A DNA stretch of 64,000 bases from Arthrobacter_J sp038199985 (GTDB lineage Bacteria > Actinomycetota > Actinomycetes > Actinomycetales > Micrococcaceae): the NCBI GenBank assembly GCA_038199985.1, contig JBBPYK010000062.1, positions 55,156 to 119,155 of the forward strand, read 5' to 3'. Positions 33,509 to 41,554 of the stretch are shown one piece after another. Position numbers and translations under genes: made by a program. Position 1 is the first letter of the stretch. Each line of letters opens with the position of its first letter. Below the pieces are notes generated by a model that saw nothing but the letters and a program-made list of their open reading frames with translations, was not told the origin of the DNA and ran no database searches.

Positions 33509-33540
33509 AAAGGCCCGCACCGAAACGGTGGCGGGCCTTC
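33509..33540 (-). terminator. Terminator downstream of the bS22 gene
   Basis: AAAGGCCCGCACCG (33509-33522) pairs with CGGTGGCGGGCCTT (33526-33539), a 13-bp stem with one bulged base and an AAA loop (read on the plus strand). On the minus strand it ends CCTTT and follows the ribosomal gene's stop by 30 bases. Confidence 0.65.
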
Positions 33541-33570
33541 CATAGTGTCAGGGAGCTCTACTCCCGGCGA

Positions 33571-33669
33571 CTACTTTTTGTTGCGACGCTGGTGGCGCGT
33601 CTTGCGAAGCAGCTTACGATGCTTCTTCTTGGCCATACGCTTACGGCGCTTCTTGATTACTGAACCCAC
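33571..33669 (-). CDS. AURKAIP1/COX24-domain protein, ribosomal protein bS22
   Basis: A 32-residue gene missed by length-limited callers. It starts with GTG at 33669 (GSVIKKRRKRMAKKKH) and ends with RRNKK before TAG. The extremely basic Lys/Arg sequence matches the actinobacterial small-subunit protein bS22, which binds the 30S ribosome. It lies between bldC and the glutaredoxin gene on the same strand and has its own terminator. The family is well conserved, so confidence is high despite the length. Confidence 0.88.
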   Translation of the reverse strand: MGSVIKKRRKRMAKKKHRKLLRKTRHQRRNKK

Positions 33670-33812
33670 AGAGTCCTCACAAACTGTTCTTGATCGACTA
33701 CCGGTGAACGAGCCAAGGCACGCTACTACCAGCAGATTCTTACGATGATGTAAAACGTTCCTTAACAGGGTACCGCCAAACCGCCGTTTCTCTTTACCGG
33801 AAGAAGCGGTGG

Positions 33813-34025
33813 TCAGGCTGTGCCGGTCGGCTTCTCCTGCTGTGCTGACTGCAGTACGCTTTCGACGGCGGACTCGGGAACACGGTAGGACCGGCCAAAC
33901 TGGACGGCCGGCATTTCGCCGGAATGGATCATGCGGTACACGGTCATTTTTGACACGCGCATCACGTCAGCCACCTCGGAGACCGTGAGGAAGCTTACGT
34001 TTGAGAAGTTGGTCTCGTCTGCCAT
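33813..34025 (-). CDS. bldC: BldC-like helix-turn-helix DNA-binding protein
   Basis: 70 residues, essentially only a MerR/excisionase-type winged helix: FLTVSEVADVMRVSKMTVYRM followed by the wing SGEMPAVQFGRSYRVPESAV. BldC of streptomycetes, about the same size, controls developmental timing, and close homologues occur throughout actinobacteria, including non-sporulating ones. I start at 34025, where GGAG is close upstream; the upstream frame to 34103 is not similar to the family. Confidence 0.87.
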   Translation of the reverse strand: MADETNFSNVSFLTVSEVADVMRVSKMTVYRMIHSGEMPAVQFGRSYRVPESAVESVLQSAQQEKPTGTA

Positions 34026-34156
34026 TTCTCCAGATTTCTCTCTCGGTTCGGACAATGCTCCCCAGCAACCTCGACGGCGTGTTGCCTTGTAGTCCGAGCC
34101 CAAACCGTCTAACCGGTAACTCTAGTGGCTGATGTGACTAAAGTGAAAGCGGAGGC

Positions 34157-34603
34157 TCAATCTCTTTTCTTGCGGAACCGGGGCAGGTTCGCGAAAATGT
34201 CTGCCGCCCTGCCGGCAGCCCGCTCCACCGTGCGCTGGAGTTGCTGTGGGCGTCGCTGTTCGCCATCGTAAATGACCACTTGTTCCGTGACGCCAACGTC
34301 CATGGAGCCTGACGCTGCTACGGGGTCCGGCTCCTGAACTACTGCGGCCTCAAAGTCACTCAGCCAGGTGACAACCTCCCGGAGAGGTTCGGCGCGCAAT
34401 GAATAGAAGCGCTTCTGACCCTGCGCCCTCATGGTGACCAGTCCTGCCTCGCGGAGGACTTTCAAGTGTTTGGACACCGTTGGTTGGCTGACACCCAGTT
34501 CACCAACCAGCTCCCCGACGGCCTTGTCCTCGGAGCGCAGAGACGCAAGAATTTCGCGTCGTGTAGTCTCCGCAATAACTGCAAAAACATCATCGATCGC
34601 CAT
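34157..34603 (-). CDS. ArsR/SmtB-family helix-turn-helix regulator
   Basis: 148 residues. The winged helix shows TTRREILASLRSEDKAVGEL, recognition helix SQPTVSKHLKVLREAGLV and wing RAQGQKRFYSLR. No metal-binding cysteines of the alpha-3 type (CxC) are seen, so sensing of arsenite or zinc is not supported. The C-terminal extension (about 90-148) is charged and ends RFRKKRD, unlike the compact ArsR type. It is 57 bases from acuC on the same strand; the target is unknown. Confidence 0.85.
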   Translation of the reverse strand: MAIDDVFAVIAETTRREILASLRSEDKAVGELVGELGVSQPTVSKHLKVLREAGLVTMRAQGQKRFYSLRAEPLREVVTWLSDFEAAVVQEPDPVAASGSMDVGVTEQVVIYDGEQRRPQQLQRTVERAAGRAADIFANLPRFRKKRD

Positions 34604-34660
34604 TCCATAACACTAGCCGCATATGTTCTGTGCGGCATCCTGTTCCCCGAAATACAGGAG

Positions 34661-35869
34661 CTAGTCGAACCATGGGTCCAATGCGTGGATGGGAAAGACC
34701 GCTTTGCGGGTGGCCATGATCGTCCTGTCGACAGCATCGTTGGGGTCGTAGCCAACCTCCCACGACCGCCACCACGTATCCGCTCCGTCTCCCATGAGCT
34801 CGGGGGCCGAACCATACCGCTCAAGCACATACGCTCTCCACTTGGGTGGAACTGCAGACGACGGCGACAGCGGCACCCCAGCAACGACGGCCATCAGCAG
34901 GGACCAGCTTCGGGGCACAACCGAGGCCACGTTGTATCCCCCACCCCCGGTCGCGATCCATCGTCCGCCGCAGAGTTTGGTGGTCAAGTTCGCTATGGAA
35001 AGGGCCGCTTGCCGCTGCGCATCGACGCTGAGCTGCAAGTTGGATAATGGATCGTTGGCGTGACCGTCGCAGCCGTGCTGACTGACAATGACTTCAGGAG
35101 CAAACGCCTCCGCGAGCTGTGGCACCACGGCGTGGAACGCGCGCAACCACGCGGCATCCCCGGTACCGGCAGGAAGAGCCACGTTGACCGCAGTCCCCTG
35201 CGCGTCCGGGCCGCCGATCTCATTGGCAAATCCTGTCCCCGGAAACAACGTCATGCCGGACTCGTGCAAAGAGATCGTCATGACGCGCGGCTCATCCCAG
35301 AAGATGCTCTGCGTACCGTCACCATGATGGGCGTCGACGTCAATGTAGAGAACACGCTGGACACCGCCGTCGAGCAACCGCTGAACGGCCATCGCGGCAT
35401 CGTTGTAGATGCAGAACCCACCAGCCATGCCTCGAGCGGCATGATGCATTCCACCCCCGAAGTTAACTGCCCGCACGGATTCCCCGGACAAGACGGCGTC
35501 GGCCGCCGCCAAGGAAGCACCCGCTAATCTGGCGCTCGCCTCATGCATACCAGCAAACACAGGGGTGTCTTGGGTGCCCAGCCCGATGTCTTCGCGCGTG
35601 CTCTCAGGATCCGCGCTCACAACCTTGACTGCAGCGACATAGGCGGGATCATGGACGAGTCCCAGTTCCGTATCCGAGGCCACGAACGGAGCGCCGAGAG
35701 ACACCCCGGGGACATCGAAAATTCCCAGCTCTCGAGCAAGCCGCGCAGTCAGTTCCAACCGCGCAGGATGCATGGGATGATCCTCGCCGAAGCTATAAGC
35801 CAGCATTGACTCATGCCAGATGACCCGGGTGGGTACCGGCGGCAGACCGAAAGCAGAAACGCTGAGCAT
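34661..35869 (-). CDS. acuC: AcuC-like class II histone deacetylase-fold protein
   Basis: 402 residues. The catalytic pair and zinc ligands are seen in GGGMHHAARGMAGGFCIYND (His-His) and YIDVDAHHGDGT, then QHGCDGHANDP and the Tyr in ATGGGGYNVA. AcuC deacetylates acetyl-CoA synthetase and other lysine-acetylated proteins; in Bacillus it is linked to acetoin use. No acetoin dehydrogenase genes are adjacent. The TTG/ATG start at 35869 is chosen from the first family residues (VIWHESMLAYSFG). Confidence 0.9.
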   Translation of the reverse strand: MLSVSAFGLPPVPTRVIWHESMLAYSFGEDHPMHPARLELTARLARELGIFDVPGVSLGAPFVASDTELGLVHDPAYVAAVKVVSADPESTREDIGLGTQDTPVFAGMHEASARLAGASLAAADAVLSGESVRAVNFGGGMHHAARGMAGGFCIYNDAAMAVQRLLDGGVQRVLYIDVDAHHGDGTQSIFWDEPRVMTISLHESGMTLFPGTGFANEIGGPDAQGTAVNVALPAGTGDAAWLRAFHAVVPQLAEAFAPEVIVSQHGCDGHANDPLSNLQLSVDAQRQAALSIANLTTKLCGGRWIATGGGGYNVASVVPRSWSLLMAVVAGVPLSPSSAVPPKWRAYVLERYGSAPELMGDGADTWWRSWEVGYDPNDAVDRTIMATRKAVFPIHALDPWFD

Positions 35870-36020
35870 CTACGTCACGCTACGCGATCCATGCGCCCAC
35901 GCGCCACGAACCGCACCATCAGGCACCGATAAGTGATTTACTACTCTGAGGGCAGACGCCGTTCGACGACGGAAATCGTGCCCCGAATCAACCCAGAAGA
36001 GACCAGGCGCATCGGAGATC

Positions 36021-37433
36021 ATGGCTAGGAACCAGCCGTCATGGCGGCAGGACGAACCCCGCGGTTACCAAAGCATCCTCAGAACCGTCCGCGACTTCGT
36101 CGACAGCGTGGCCAACAGCTCCCCCGCGCGGCTGGCACTGTCTATCTTCGGCGCGGTCATCTTTGTGTTCACAGCGCTGCTCAGCCTCCCCATTGCCTCC
36201 CGGGACGGGGAGGTAACACCGCTTCACGATGCGCTGTTCACCGCCGCTTCCGCGGTGTGCGTCACGGGTCTGACTGTCGTTTCCACAGCCACCCACTGGT
36301 CTTTCTTCGGCCAGCTCATCATTCTCATCGGCATCTTCGTTGGTGGGCTCGGCACCCTGACCCTGGCCTCGCTACTGGCCCTCATGGTCAGCAAGCGTCT
36401 GGGCGTCCGCGGAAAGCTCATTGCACAATCCGCTATGAACAATGCAGGGCGCCTCGGTGAAGTGGGCGCTCTGCTGCGCATCGTCATCACGACGTCGGTC
36501 GTCATCGAACTGGTCCTCGCCCTCATGATGATCCCTCGTTTCTACATCCTTGGTGAATCATTCTGGATGTCCGTTTGGCACGGCATCTTCTACGCCATCT
36601 CCGCATTCAACAATGCCGGGTTCACGCCCCACTCAGATGGTCTGGTCCCCTACGAAACAGATATGTGGATCCTCACACCCCTCATGCTCGGCGTGTTCCT
36701 GGGTAGCCTCGGATTTCCCGTCATGATGGTGCTGCTCCAACACGGCTTGCGGGTAAAGAACTGGAGCCTCCACACCAAACTCACCATCAACGTCTCTTTC
36801 ATACTCCTCGTCGCGGGTGCTTTCTCGTGGGCCGCCATGGAGTGGAACAATGACAGGACAGTCGCCGGAATGAACATGGGCGACAAGATCGTTCACTCCA
36901 TCTTCGCGTCAGTGATGATGCGATCCGGTGGATTCAACCTGGTGGATCAGAACGATATGAGTTCTACGACTATGCTCCTCACCGATGCGCTCATGTTCGC
37001 CGGAGGCGGTTCGGCGTCGACAGCCGGAGGCATCAAGGTCACCACCATCGCCGTCATGTTCCTCGCCATCGTTGCGGAGGCCCGTGGTAACACGGACATC
37101 CAAGCGTACGGACGGACCATTCCACAGGGAGCTATCCGCGTTGCGATCTCCGTCCTCGTGCTCGGAGCTACCCTCGTCATGGTCGCTTCCGGACTGCTTC
37201 TGTGGATCTCGGGAGCCGATCTGGACCGTGTAGTCTTCGAAGTCATCTCTGCCTTCGCCACCGTGGGTTTGAGTACCAACCTCAGCGCCGAAGTACCGCC
37301 GTCGGGCAAATACGTACTCGCCACGCTCATGTTCGCAGGACGCGTGGGAACCGTAACTCTTGCAGCCGCGTTGGCACTACGCCAACGCCGCCAGTTGTAC
37401 CACTACCCGGAAGAGAGGCCAATCATTGGCTGA
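36021..37433 (+). CDS. TrkH/KtrB-family potassium channel-like membrane subunit
   Basis: 470 residues. Four pore-loop units of the Trk/Ktr superfamily are visible, for example FTAASAVCVTGLTVV, SAFNNAGFTPH, SVMMRSGGFNLVD and SAFATVGLSTN, each with the selectivity-filter glycine. It mediates potassium uptake across the cytoplasmic membrane and needs the regulatory subunit encoded by the next gene, which overlaps it. The N-terminal 45 residues are basic and cytoplasmic. Confidence 0.92.
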   Translation: MARNQPSWRQDEPRGYQSILRTVRDFVDSVANSSPARLALSIFGAVIFVFTALLSLPIASRDGEVTPLHDALFTAASAVCVTGLTVVSTATHWSFFGQLIILIGIFVGGLGTLTLASLLALMVSKRLGVRGKLIAQSAMNNAGRLGEVGALLRIVITTSVVIELVLALMMIPRFYILGESFWMSVWHGIFYAISAFNNAGFTPHSDGLVPYETDMWILTPLMLGVFLGSLGFPVMMVLLQHGLRVKNWSLHTKLTINVSFILLVAGAFSWAAMEWNNDRTVAGMNMGDKIVHSIFASVMMRSGGFNLVDQNDMSSTTMLLTDALMFAGGGSASTAGGIKVTTIAVMFLAIVAEARGNTDIQAYGRTIPQGAIRVAISVLVLGATLVMVASGLLLWISGADLDRVVFEVISAFATVGLSTNLSAEVPPSGKYVLATLMFAGRVGTVTLAAALALRQRRQLYHYPEERPIIG

Positions 37434-38112
37434 GAAACCCAGCGAGGGCAACCGCCCACGACACAATGCGCCGGTACTCGTTATCGGGCTCGGTCGATTC
37501 GGCGCGGCCACAGCACAGCAACTCGTCAAGCAGGGGCGGGAAGTCCTCGCCATTGAACGGGACCCACACCTCGTGCAGAAATGGGCTGGCACCCTGACCC
37601 ATGTTGTCGAGGCAGATGCAACGGACATTGAGGCACTCCGACAGCTTGGGGCTCAAGAGTTCAGTGCCGCGGTCCTTGGCGTCGGCACATCCATCGAATC
37701 GTCGGTACTCATCACGGTGAACCTGGTGGATCTGGGAATCGAACATCTCTGGGTCAAGGCCATCACCCCCGCCCATGGCAAGATCCTGAAAAGGATCGGG
37801 GCTAATCACATCATTTATCCTGAGGCCGATGCTGGCCAGAGGGCCGCTCACCTGGTGGGTGGGCGCATGCTGGACTTTATCGAGTTCGACGACGGTTTCG
37901 CGATCGTGAAGATGTATCCGCCCAAGGAGACCCAGGGGTTCACCCTGGGAGAGTCAGGGGTGCGCTCCAAATACGGTGTGACCGTAGTGGGCGTCAAAAC
38001 TCCCGGGGAAGACTTCACGTACGCACGCCCGGAAACGAAGGTCACGAGCCGCGACATGCTCATCGTCTCGGGGCATGTGGACCTCTTGGAGAGGTTCGCG
38101 GCCCGCCCGTAG
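37426..38112 (+). CDS. TrkA/KtrA-family potassium uptake regulatory protein
   Basis: 228 residues. The RCK-N Rossmann domain begins VLVIGLGRFGAATAQQL and contains the adenine-binding acid in AIERDP; the RCK-C (TrkA-C) domain follows from about 145. It binds NAD or nucleotides and gates the TrkH-like subunit. I place the start at TTG 37426, which overlaps the trkH stop and has GAGAGG 7 bases upstream; the larger open frame to 37360 lies inside trkH. Confidence 0.88.
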   Translation: MAEKPSEGNRPRHNAPVLVIGLGRFGAATAQQLVKQGREVLAIERDPHLVQKWAGTLTHVVEADATDIEALRQLGAQEFSAAVLGVGTSIESSVLITVNLVDLGIEHLWVKAITPAHGKILKRIGANHIIYPEADAGQRAAHLVGGRMLDFIEFDDGFAIVKMYPPKETQGFTLGESGVRSKYGVTVVGVKTPGEDFTYARPETKVTSRDMLIVSGHVDLLERFAARP

Positions 38113-38134
38113 GCCCACGATCACTCCGGCCGAG

Positions 38135-38193
38135 GTCACCCCCTGGCGCTAAAATCCCCCGCGCACGGGGTGATCTGGCGCCTAAAGGGTGAC
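38135..38193. repeat. Nested hairpin element between convergent genes
   Basis: GTCACCC at 38135-38141 pairs with GGGTGAC at 38187-38193; inside, GGCGC (38145-38149) pairs with GCGCC (38178-38182), and a third pairing of CCCC and GGGG surrounds GCGCAC. The sequence also repeats CTGGCGC-CTAAA twice in direct orientation. It sits between the convergent trkA and proC genes, so it may terminate both. Shares the GGGTGATCT motif with the element at 31072-31145. Confidence 0.5.
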
Positions 38194-38207
38194 GTCGCGG
38201 CTCCGGT

Positions 38208-39074
38208 TTAGCCCTTGGCCTTGAGCTCCGCGGTGATCTCCGCGGCTCGTGCTGCTGCGTTGCGGGCTCCGGCTTCAATGATGGCGGGCATTCCCTTGGC
38301 ATCAAACGTCTTGATGGCCTGATCTGTTGTGCCCTTGGGGCTTGTGACGTTGCGACGCAGTGTGGCGGCATCAACACCGTCCTCGGCGAGCATGTAGCCA
38401 GCCCCAGCGACGGTCTCGCGGGCAATGGTCCGTGCCAGTTCGTCGTCGAGCCCCAACGCGACACCGGCGTTAGCCATGTGCTCGGCGAGGTAGAACGCGT
38501 AGGCCGGCCCTGAACCACTCACAGCCGAAAGCGCATCGACCTGTTCCTCCGGAATCTCCACGACGGTGCCTGTGGGCTTCAGCGCCTCGATGGCGCGGTC
38601 CAGCTGCTCACGGCTGCAGGCTGAGCCAGCAGTGACCGAGACGACGCCGCGGCCCACCCGCGACGGCGTATTCGGCATGGTGCGGACCACGGGCTGCCCC
38701 TCGTTGAGGGCGCCTTCTAGCAGTTCCAGCGATACTGCTGCGGCGACGCTGAGGACCACCGTGTCCTTGGAGAGTGAGTCCGCAATATCGCGGCATAAGT
38801 CCACGATGCCGACTGGCTTCACGCCCAGGATCACGACGTCGGCCTCTGCCACCGCTATGCGGTTGGCGTTAGCGTCCTCGTTACTCGACAGAACGGTGAT
38901 TCCGTGTTGACTCCGTAGTTCCTCTGCGCGTTCCGGACGACGCACAGTCGCCGTTACCTGCGAAGGTGGCAGGCCACCCGCAAGGATTCCGCCCAGAATG
39001 GCCTCGTTCATTGAGCCGCAGCCCAGAAAGGTGATTTTGGTATTTACATCAGCGTTTTTGTGTCCAGTGCTCAT
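38208..39074 (-). CDS. proC: Pyrroline-5-carboxylate reductase
   Basis: 288 residues. The N-terminal Rossmann fold starts ITFLGCGSMNEAILGG; the C-terminal dimerisation domain contains DALSAVSGSGPAYAFYLAEHM and GYMLAEDGVDAATLRRNVTSPKGTT, the proC signature. It reduces 1-pyrroline-5-carboxylate to proline with NADPH in the cytoplasm. Single gene, convergent with trkA and divergent from the 6C-like RNA region. Confidence 0.94.
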   Translation of the reverse strand: MSTGHKNADVNTKITFLGCGSMNEAILGGILAGGLPPSQVTATVRRPERAEELRSQHGITVLSSNEDANANRIAVAEADVVILGVKPVGIVDLCRDIADSLSKDTVVLSVAAAVSLELLEGALNEGQPVVRTMPNTPSRVGRGVVSVTAGSACSREQLDRAIEALKPTGTVVEIPEEQVDALSAVSGSGPAYAFYLAEHMANAGVALGLDDELARTIARETVAGAGYMLAEDGVDAATLRRNVTSPKGTTDQAIKTFDAKGMPAIIEAGARNAAARAAEITAELKAKG

Positions 39075-39179
39075 GTAGCCGATTGTGTCATGCCGAAATA
39101 CACACCCTTTTCTCAGGTAGTTTCATGCTGGTGCTCAACTTCGAGTCGTAGTCTTCTTAGTACCTCATAAAGGTGCGAG

Positions 39180-39273
39180 TGATGACGGGTCAGATCCCCA
39201 GTCTGACCCTGGCGCCGGTGAGCGCAGTGTGTTCCCCCCAACCGCCTGCCGCTCACCGGCGCCGTTCTCTTTT
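39180..39273 (+). ncRNA. 6C-like small RNA candidate with intrinsic terminator
   Basis: The plus strand holds two hairpins in series. The first has GGGTCAGA/TCTGACCC arms around TCCCCAG. The second has 14-bp perfect arms GGCGCCGGTGAGCG/CGCTCACCGGCGCC around a 25-base loop containing CCCCCC (39234-39239), followed by GTTCTCTTTT. C-rich loops in tandem hairpins ending in a terminator are the hallmark of the actinobacterial 6C RNA, though the first loop here has only four Cs. No plus-strand gene precedes it (proC is divergent), so the terminator must belong to a short RNA. No clear promoter hexamers were found. Confidence 0.55.
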
Positions 39274-39438
39274 AACTGGCAGGAGCCGTCGGGCGGAATC
39301 GAATACGATTTCCGTAGCAAGGACCCACATGACCACTTTCCTTCTCTAAGGGATGGATAAACCGTAGCCTGCTGGACGTCCAATACTGCTGTGTAGTGTG
39401 TACAGCATGACGAGCCCAGAACTCTGCGAATGGGTTCC

Positions 39439-39660
39439 CAGTGACCACAGATACCGCCATTCGGCTCCTACCGCACGCTGCCGGGGCATCCGGTGTGCGG
39501 CGAAGAAGCGTTCATTGTCCACCGCAGTGGCGACGCAGTGCCCCTGCGTATTCGCTCACTGACGCGGGCGGCACCCCATCAACCGTGGCGAGCGCTCTAT
39601 CCAGTCCTTCGCATTGCGCAGTGGATCGTGCGTCGGAGATATTTGCGCGCGCTGCTCTAG
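39439..39660 (+). pseudogene. Remnant of a DUF1990-family protein
   Basis: The plus strand in this frame reads FGSYRTLPGHPVCGEEAFIV, then RIRSLTRAAP and RIAQWIVRRRYLRALL before a stop at 39658. That is the C-terminal half of DUF1990 (TLPGHPE.GEEAF.V and the ARRYLRAL end). An in-frame stop precedes it at 39436, and no start or N-terminal half is visible, so about 70 of some 170 residues survive. It lies antisense-adjacent to the TIM-barrel gene's 3' end. The 39274-39438 stretch shows no further domain. Confidence 0.6.
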
Positions 39661-39688
39661 CGACCCTGGTCGGCGCGGACGCGTTGGG

Positions 39689-40486
39689 CTATGCTTGGCC
39701 CAAATGCTTACGTGCAAATTCGAGAGTCTTGCCCAACCATTCCTCGCGTTCACCGGGTCCTCTGGCACGACGGGTGCTTACTTCAATAACAACGGACCCA
39801 TTCCAGTTGGACTCGGCCAGGTACTCGAGCGCTTCCGCGCAACGTTGCGAGCCCTGGCCGGGGAGAAGGTGCTCATCTTTGCCGTTCGCGTTGCCGTCAG
39901 TGAGGTGGACATGGCTTAGGCGACCGCCGAGACTCTGAATTTCGGCGCAGGAGTCCATTCCTGCACTGGCCGCGTGGGAGAAATCCCAGGTGATGTTGTC
40001 GTAGGGCAGGTGCACTGGGTTCCAGTGCGGCAGATACGCTTTTGTTTCGCGTCCGCGGACCAACCACGGATACATGTTCTCGACAGCAATGGTGACCCCA
40101 TAGTCGTTCTCAATGTGTCGTATCCCATCGGCGAAGTTCTCTGCGTAGCCGCTCTGCCAACGGAACGGCGGATGCGCCACGACAACTTCCGCCCCTACCT
40201 CCGCAGCCATGGCGGCGGACATCGTGATCTTGTTCCACGCTCGGCCCCAGACCTGTTGTGTCAGTAGCAGGGTGGGTGCGTGGATGGCCATGATCGGCTG
40301 GTCGTACCGTTCGCTCAAGTGCCGCAGGGCTGTGGGATTCTGGCTGTCGCGGTTGTGCGTGACCATCACTTCGACGCCGTCGTACCCGAGATCGCTTGCC
40401 ACGGCGAAAGCATCATGGACAGCCAGCGGGTATACCGAGGCGCTCGAGAGTGCCACCGGAATAGAGTGCGATTTTGCCCCGGCCAT
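39689..40486 (-). CDS. Sugar phosphate isomerase/epimerase-like TIM-barrel protein
   Basis: 265 residues of the xylose-isomerase-like AP-endonuclease-2 fold. Metal-site residues appear in DGVEVMVTHN, VVVAHPPFRW, VAVEN-type strand TIAVENMYPW, WDFSHAASAG, LSHVHLTDG and VVIEVSTR. The reaction is unknown. In Micrococcales it is found between proC and a ppx-type gene, as here. Its start abuts the ppx stop. Confidence 0.87.
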   Translation of the reverse strand: MAGAKSHSIPVALSSASVYPLAVHDAFAVASDLGYDGVEVMVTHNRDSQNPTALRHLSERYDQPIMAIHAPTLLLTQQVWGRAWNKITMSAAMAAEVGAEVVVAHPPFRWQSGYAENFADGIRHIENDYGVTIAVENMYPWLVRGRETKAYLPHWNPVHLPYDNITWDFSHAASAGMDSCAEIQSLGGRLSHVHLTDGNANGKDEHLLPGQGSQRCAEALEYLAESNWNGSVVIEVSTRRARGPGEREEWLGKTLEFARKHLGQA

Positions 40487-41509
40487 TTAGCTGGACCTTC
40501 CCTCGTGTGCAGCAAGCGTCTGAGTTCCGGCGGTCAGCTCCGGAAAACCTCCGCTGGCCATCAATATCGGTTCGGATGATTCGTACATCAGCGTATCGAA
40601 TCGTCGCAGGATAAGTCCCTCTCGAAGTGCCCACGGACAGATTTCGATCTTCTTGACCTTCATGACTTTCATGGCCCGCCGGGCAACAAGAGCTCCGGCG
40701 AGCAGCTGTGGTGCTCTCAGTTGGGAGACGCCGCCCAGATGTGACGTGTCATCGACGGTCATGGCGGCCAGACGAGTGGTCCATAGTTCGAGGTCATCGC
40801 GGCGAAGCGTGCGCCGAACGAATGGTCCAGAGCCTGACGGCGCGGACCCGGCCAATCGGGCCAGGGACCTGAACGTCTTAGACGACCCGGCGACAAGGTC
40901 TGGCTTGCCCAGCGACAAGAACTCACCCGCGACGTCGTTCATGGTCCTCTTGATGTACTTGCGCAGCGCCTTGATACTTTTTGCTGTGGGTGGGTCTCCC
41001 TCGAGCCAGTCTCTGGTCAGCCGTCCCGCACCGAGCGGAATTGATGTCGCCACGGATGGTATCTCGTCCGTTCCCATAGCGAGCTCAAATGAGCCGCCTC
41101 CAATATCGAGGTCCAGGATGCTGCCCGCACCCCAGCCGTACCACCGACGGACCGCGAGGTAAGTCATGGCAGCCTCTTGGGGGCCCGTGAGCTCCCGCAG
41201 GCTAATTCCGGTGTTCTCCCGCACCTGAGCCAGGACTTCCGCACCGTTGGCCGCCTCACGTATGGCGGATGTACAGAACGCGAGCAGGTCTTCGGCATGA
41301 TGACGGAGGGCAAAATCCCTAGCCTCGGTCACGAACGACTCCAGCTCGGCCACTCCACGCGGCGCGATGTTACCTTCATCGTCGAGAAAAGCGACCAGAC
41401 TCAGGGGCCGTTTATGCGTTGCAAACGGCACTGGACGTGCCCCTGGGTGCGCATCCACGAGGAGTAGGTGGACGGTATTCGAACCAATATCAAGAACGCC
41501 TAGACGCAT
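40487..41509 (-). CDS. Ppx/GppA-family exopolyphosphatase
   Basis: 340 residues, single-domain form. The ASKHA-fold phosphate loops are LGVLDIGSNTVHLLLVD at the N-terminus, DLDIGGGSFELAMG in the middle, and catalytic acid in the VRRWYGWGAG/LTGPQEAAMTYLAV region. It hydrolyses terminal phosphate of polyphosphate or pppGpp; the short form usually means actinobacterial Ppx2-like enzyme with low processivity. Translated just ahead of the TIM-barrel gene. Confidence 0.9.
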   Translation of the reverse strand: MRLGVLDIGSNTVHLLLVDAHPGARPVPFATHKRPLSLVAFLDDEGNIAPRGVAELESFVTEARDFALRHHAEDLLAFCTSAIREAANGAEVLAQVRENTGISLRELTGPQEAAMTYLAVRRWYGWGAGSILDLDIGGGSFELAMGTDEIPSVATSIPLGAGRLTRDWLEGDPPTAKSIKALRKYIKRTMNDVAGEFLSLGKPDLVAGSSKTFRSLARLAGSAPSGSGPFVRRTLRRDDLELWTTRLAAMTVDDTSHLGGVSQLRAPQLLAGALVARRAMKVMKVKKIEICPWALREGLILRRFDTLMYESSEPILMASGGFPELTAGTQTLAAHEGRSS

Positions 41510-41554
41510 GATCCCATTATGCTTGCACCTTCACCACTGACAGAGCTGATCCTC

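Noticed and set aside
39441..39938. 165-residue plus-strand open frame
   Set aside because: It is a shadow across the DUF1990 remnant and the TIM-barrel gene on the other strand, with no recognisable motif.
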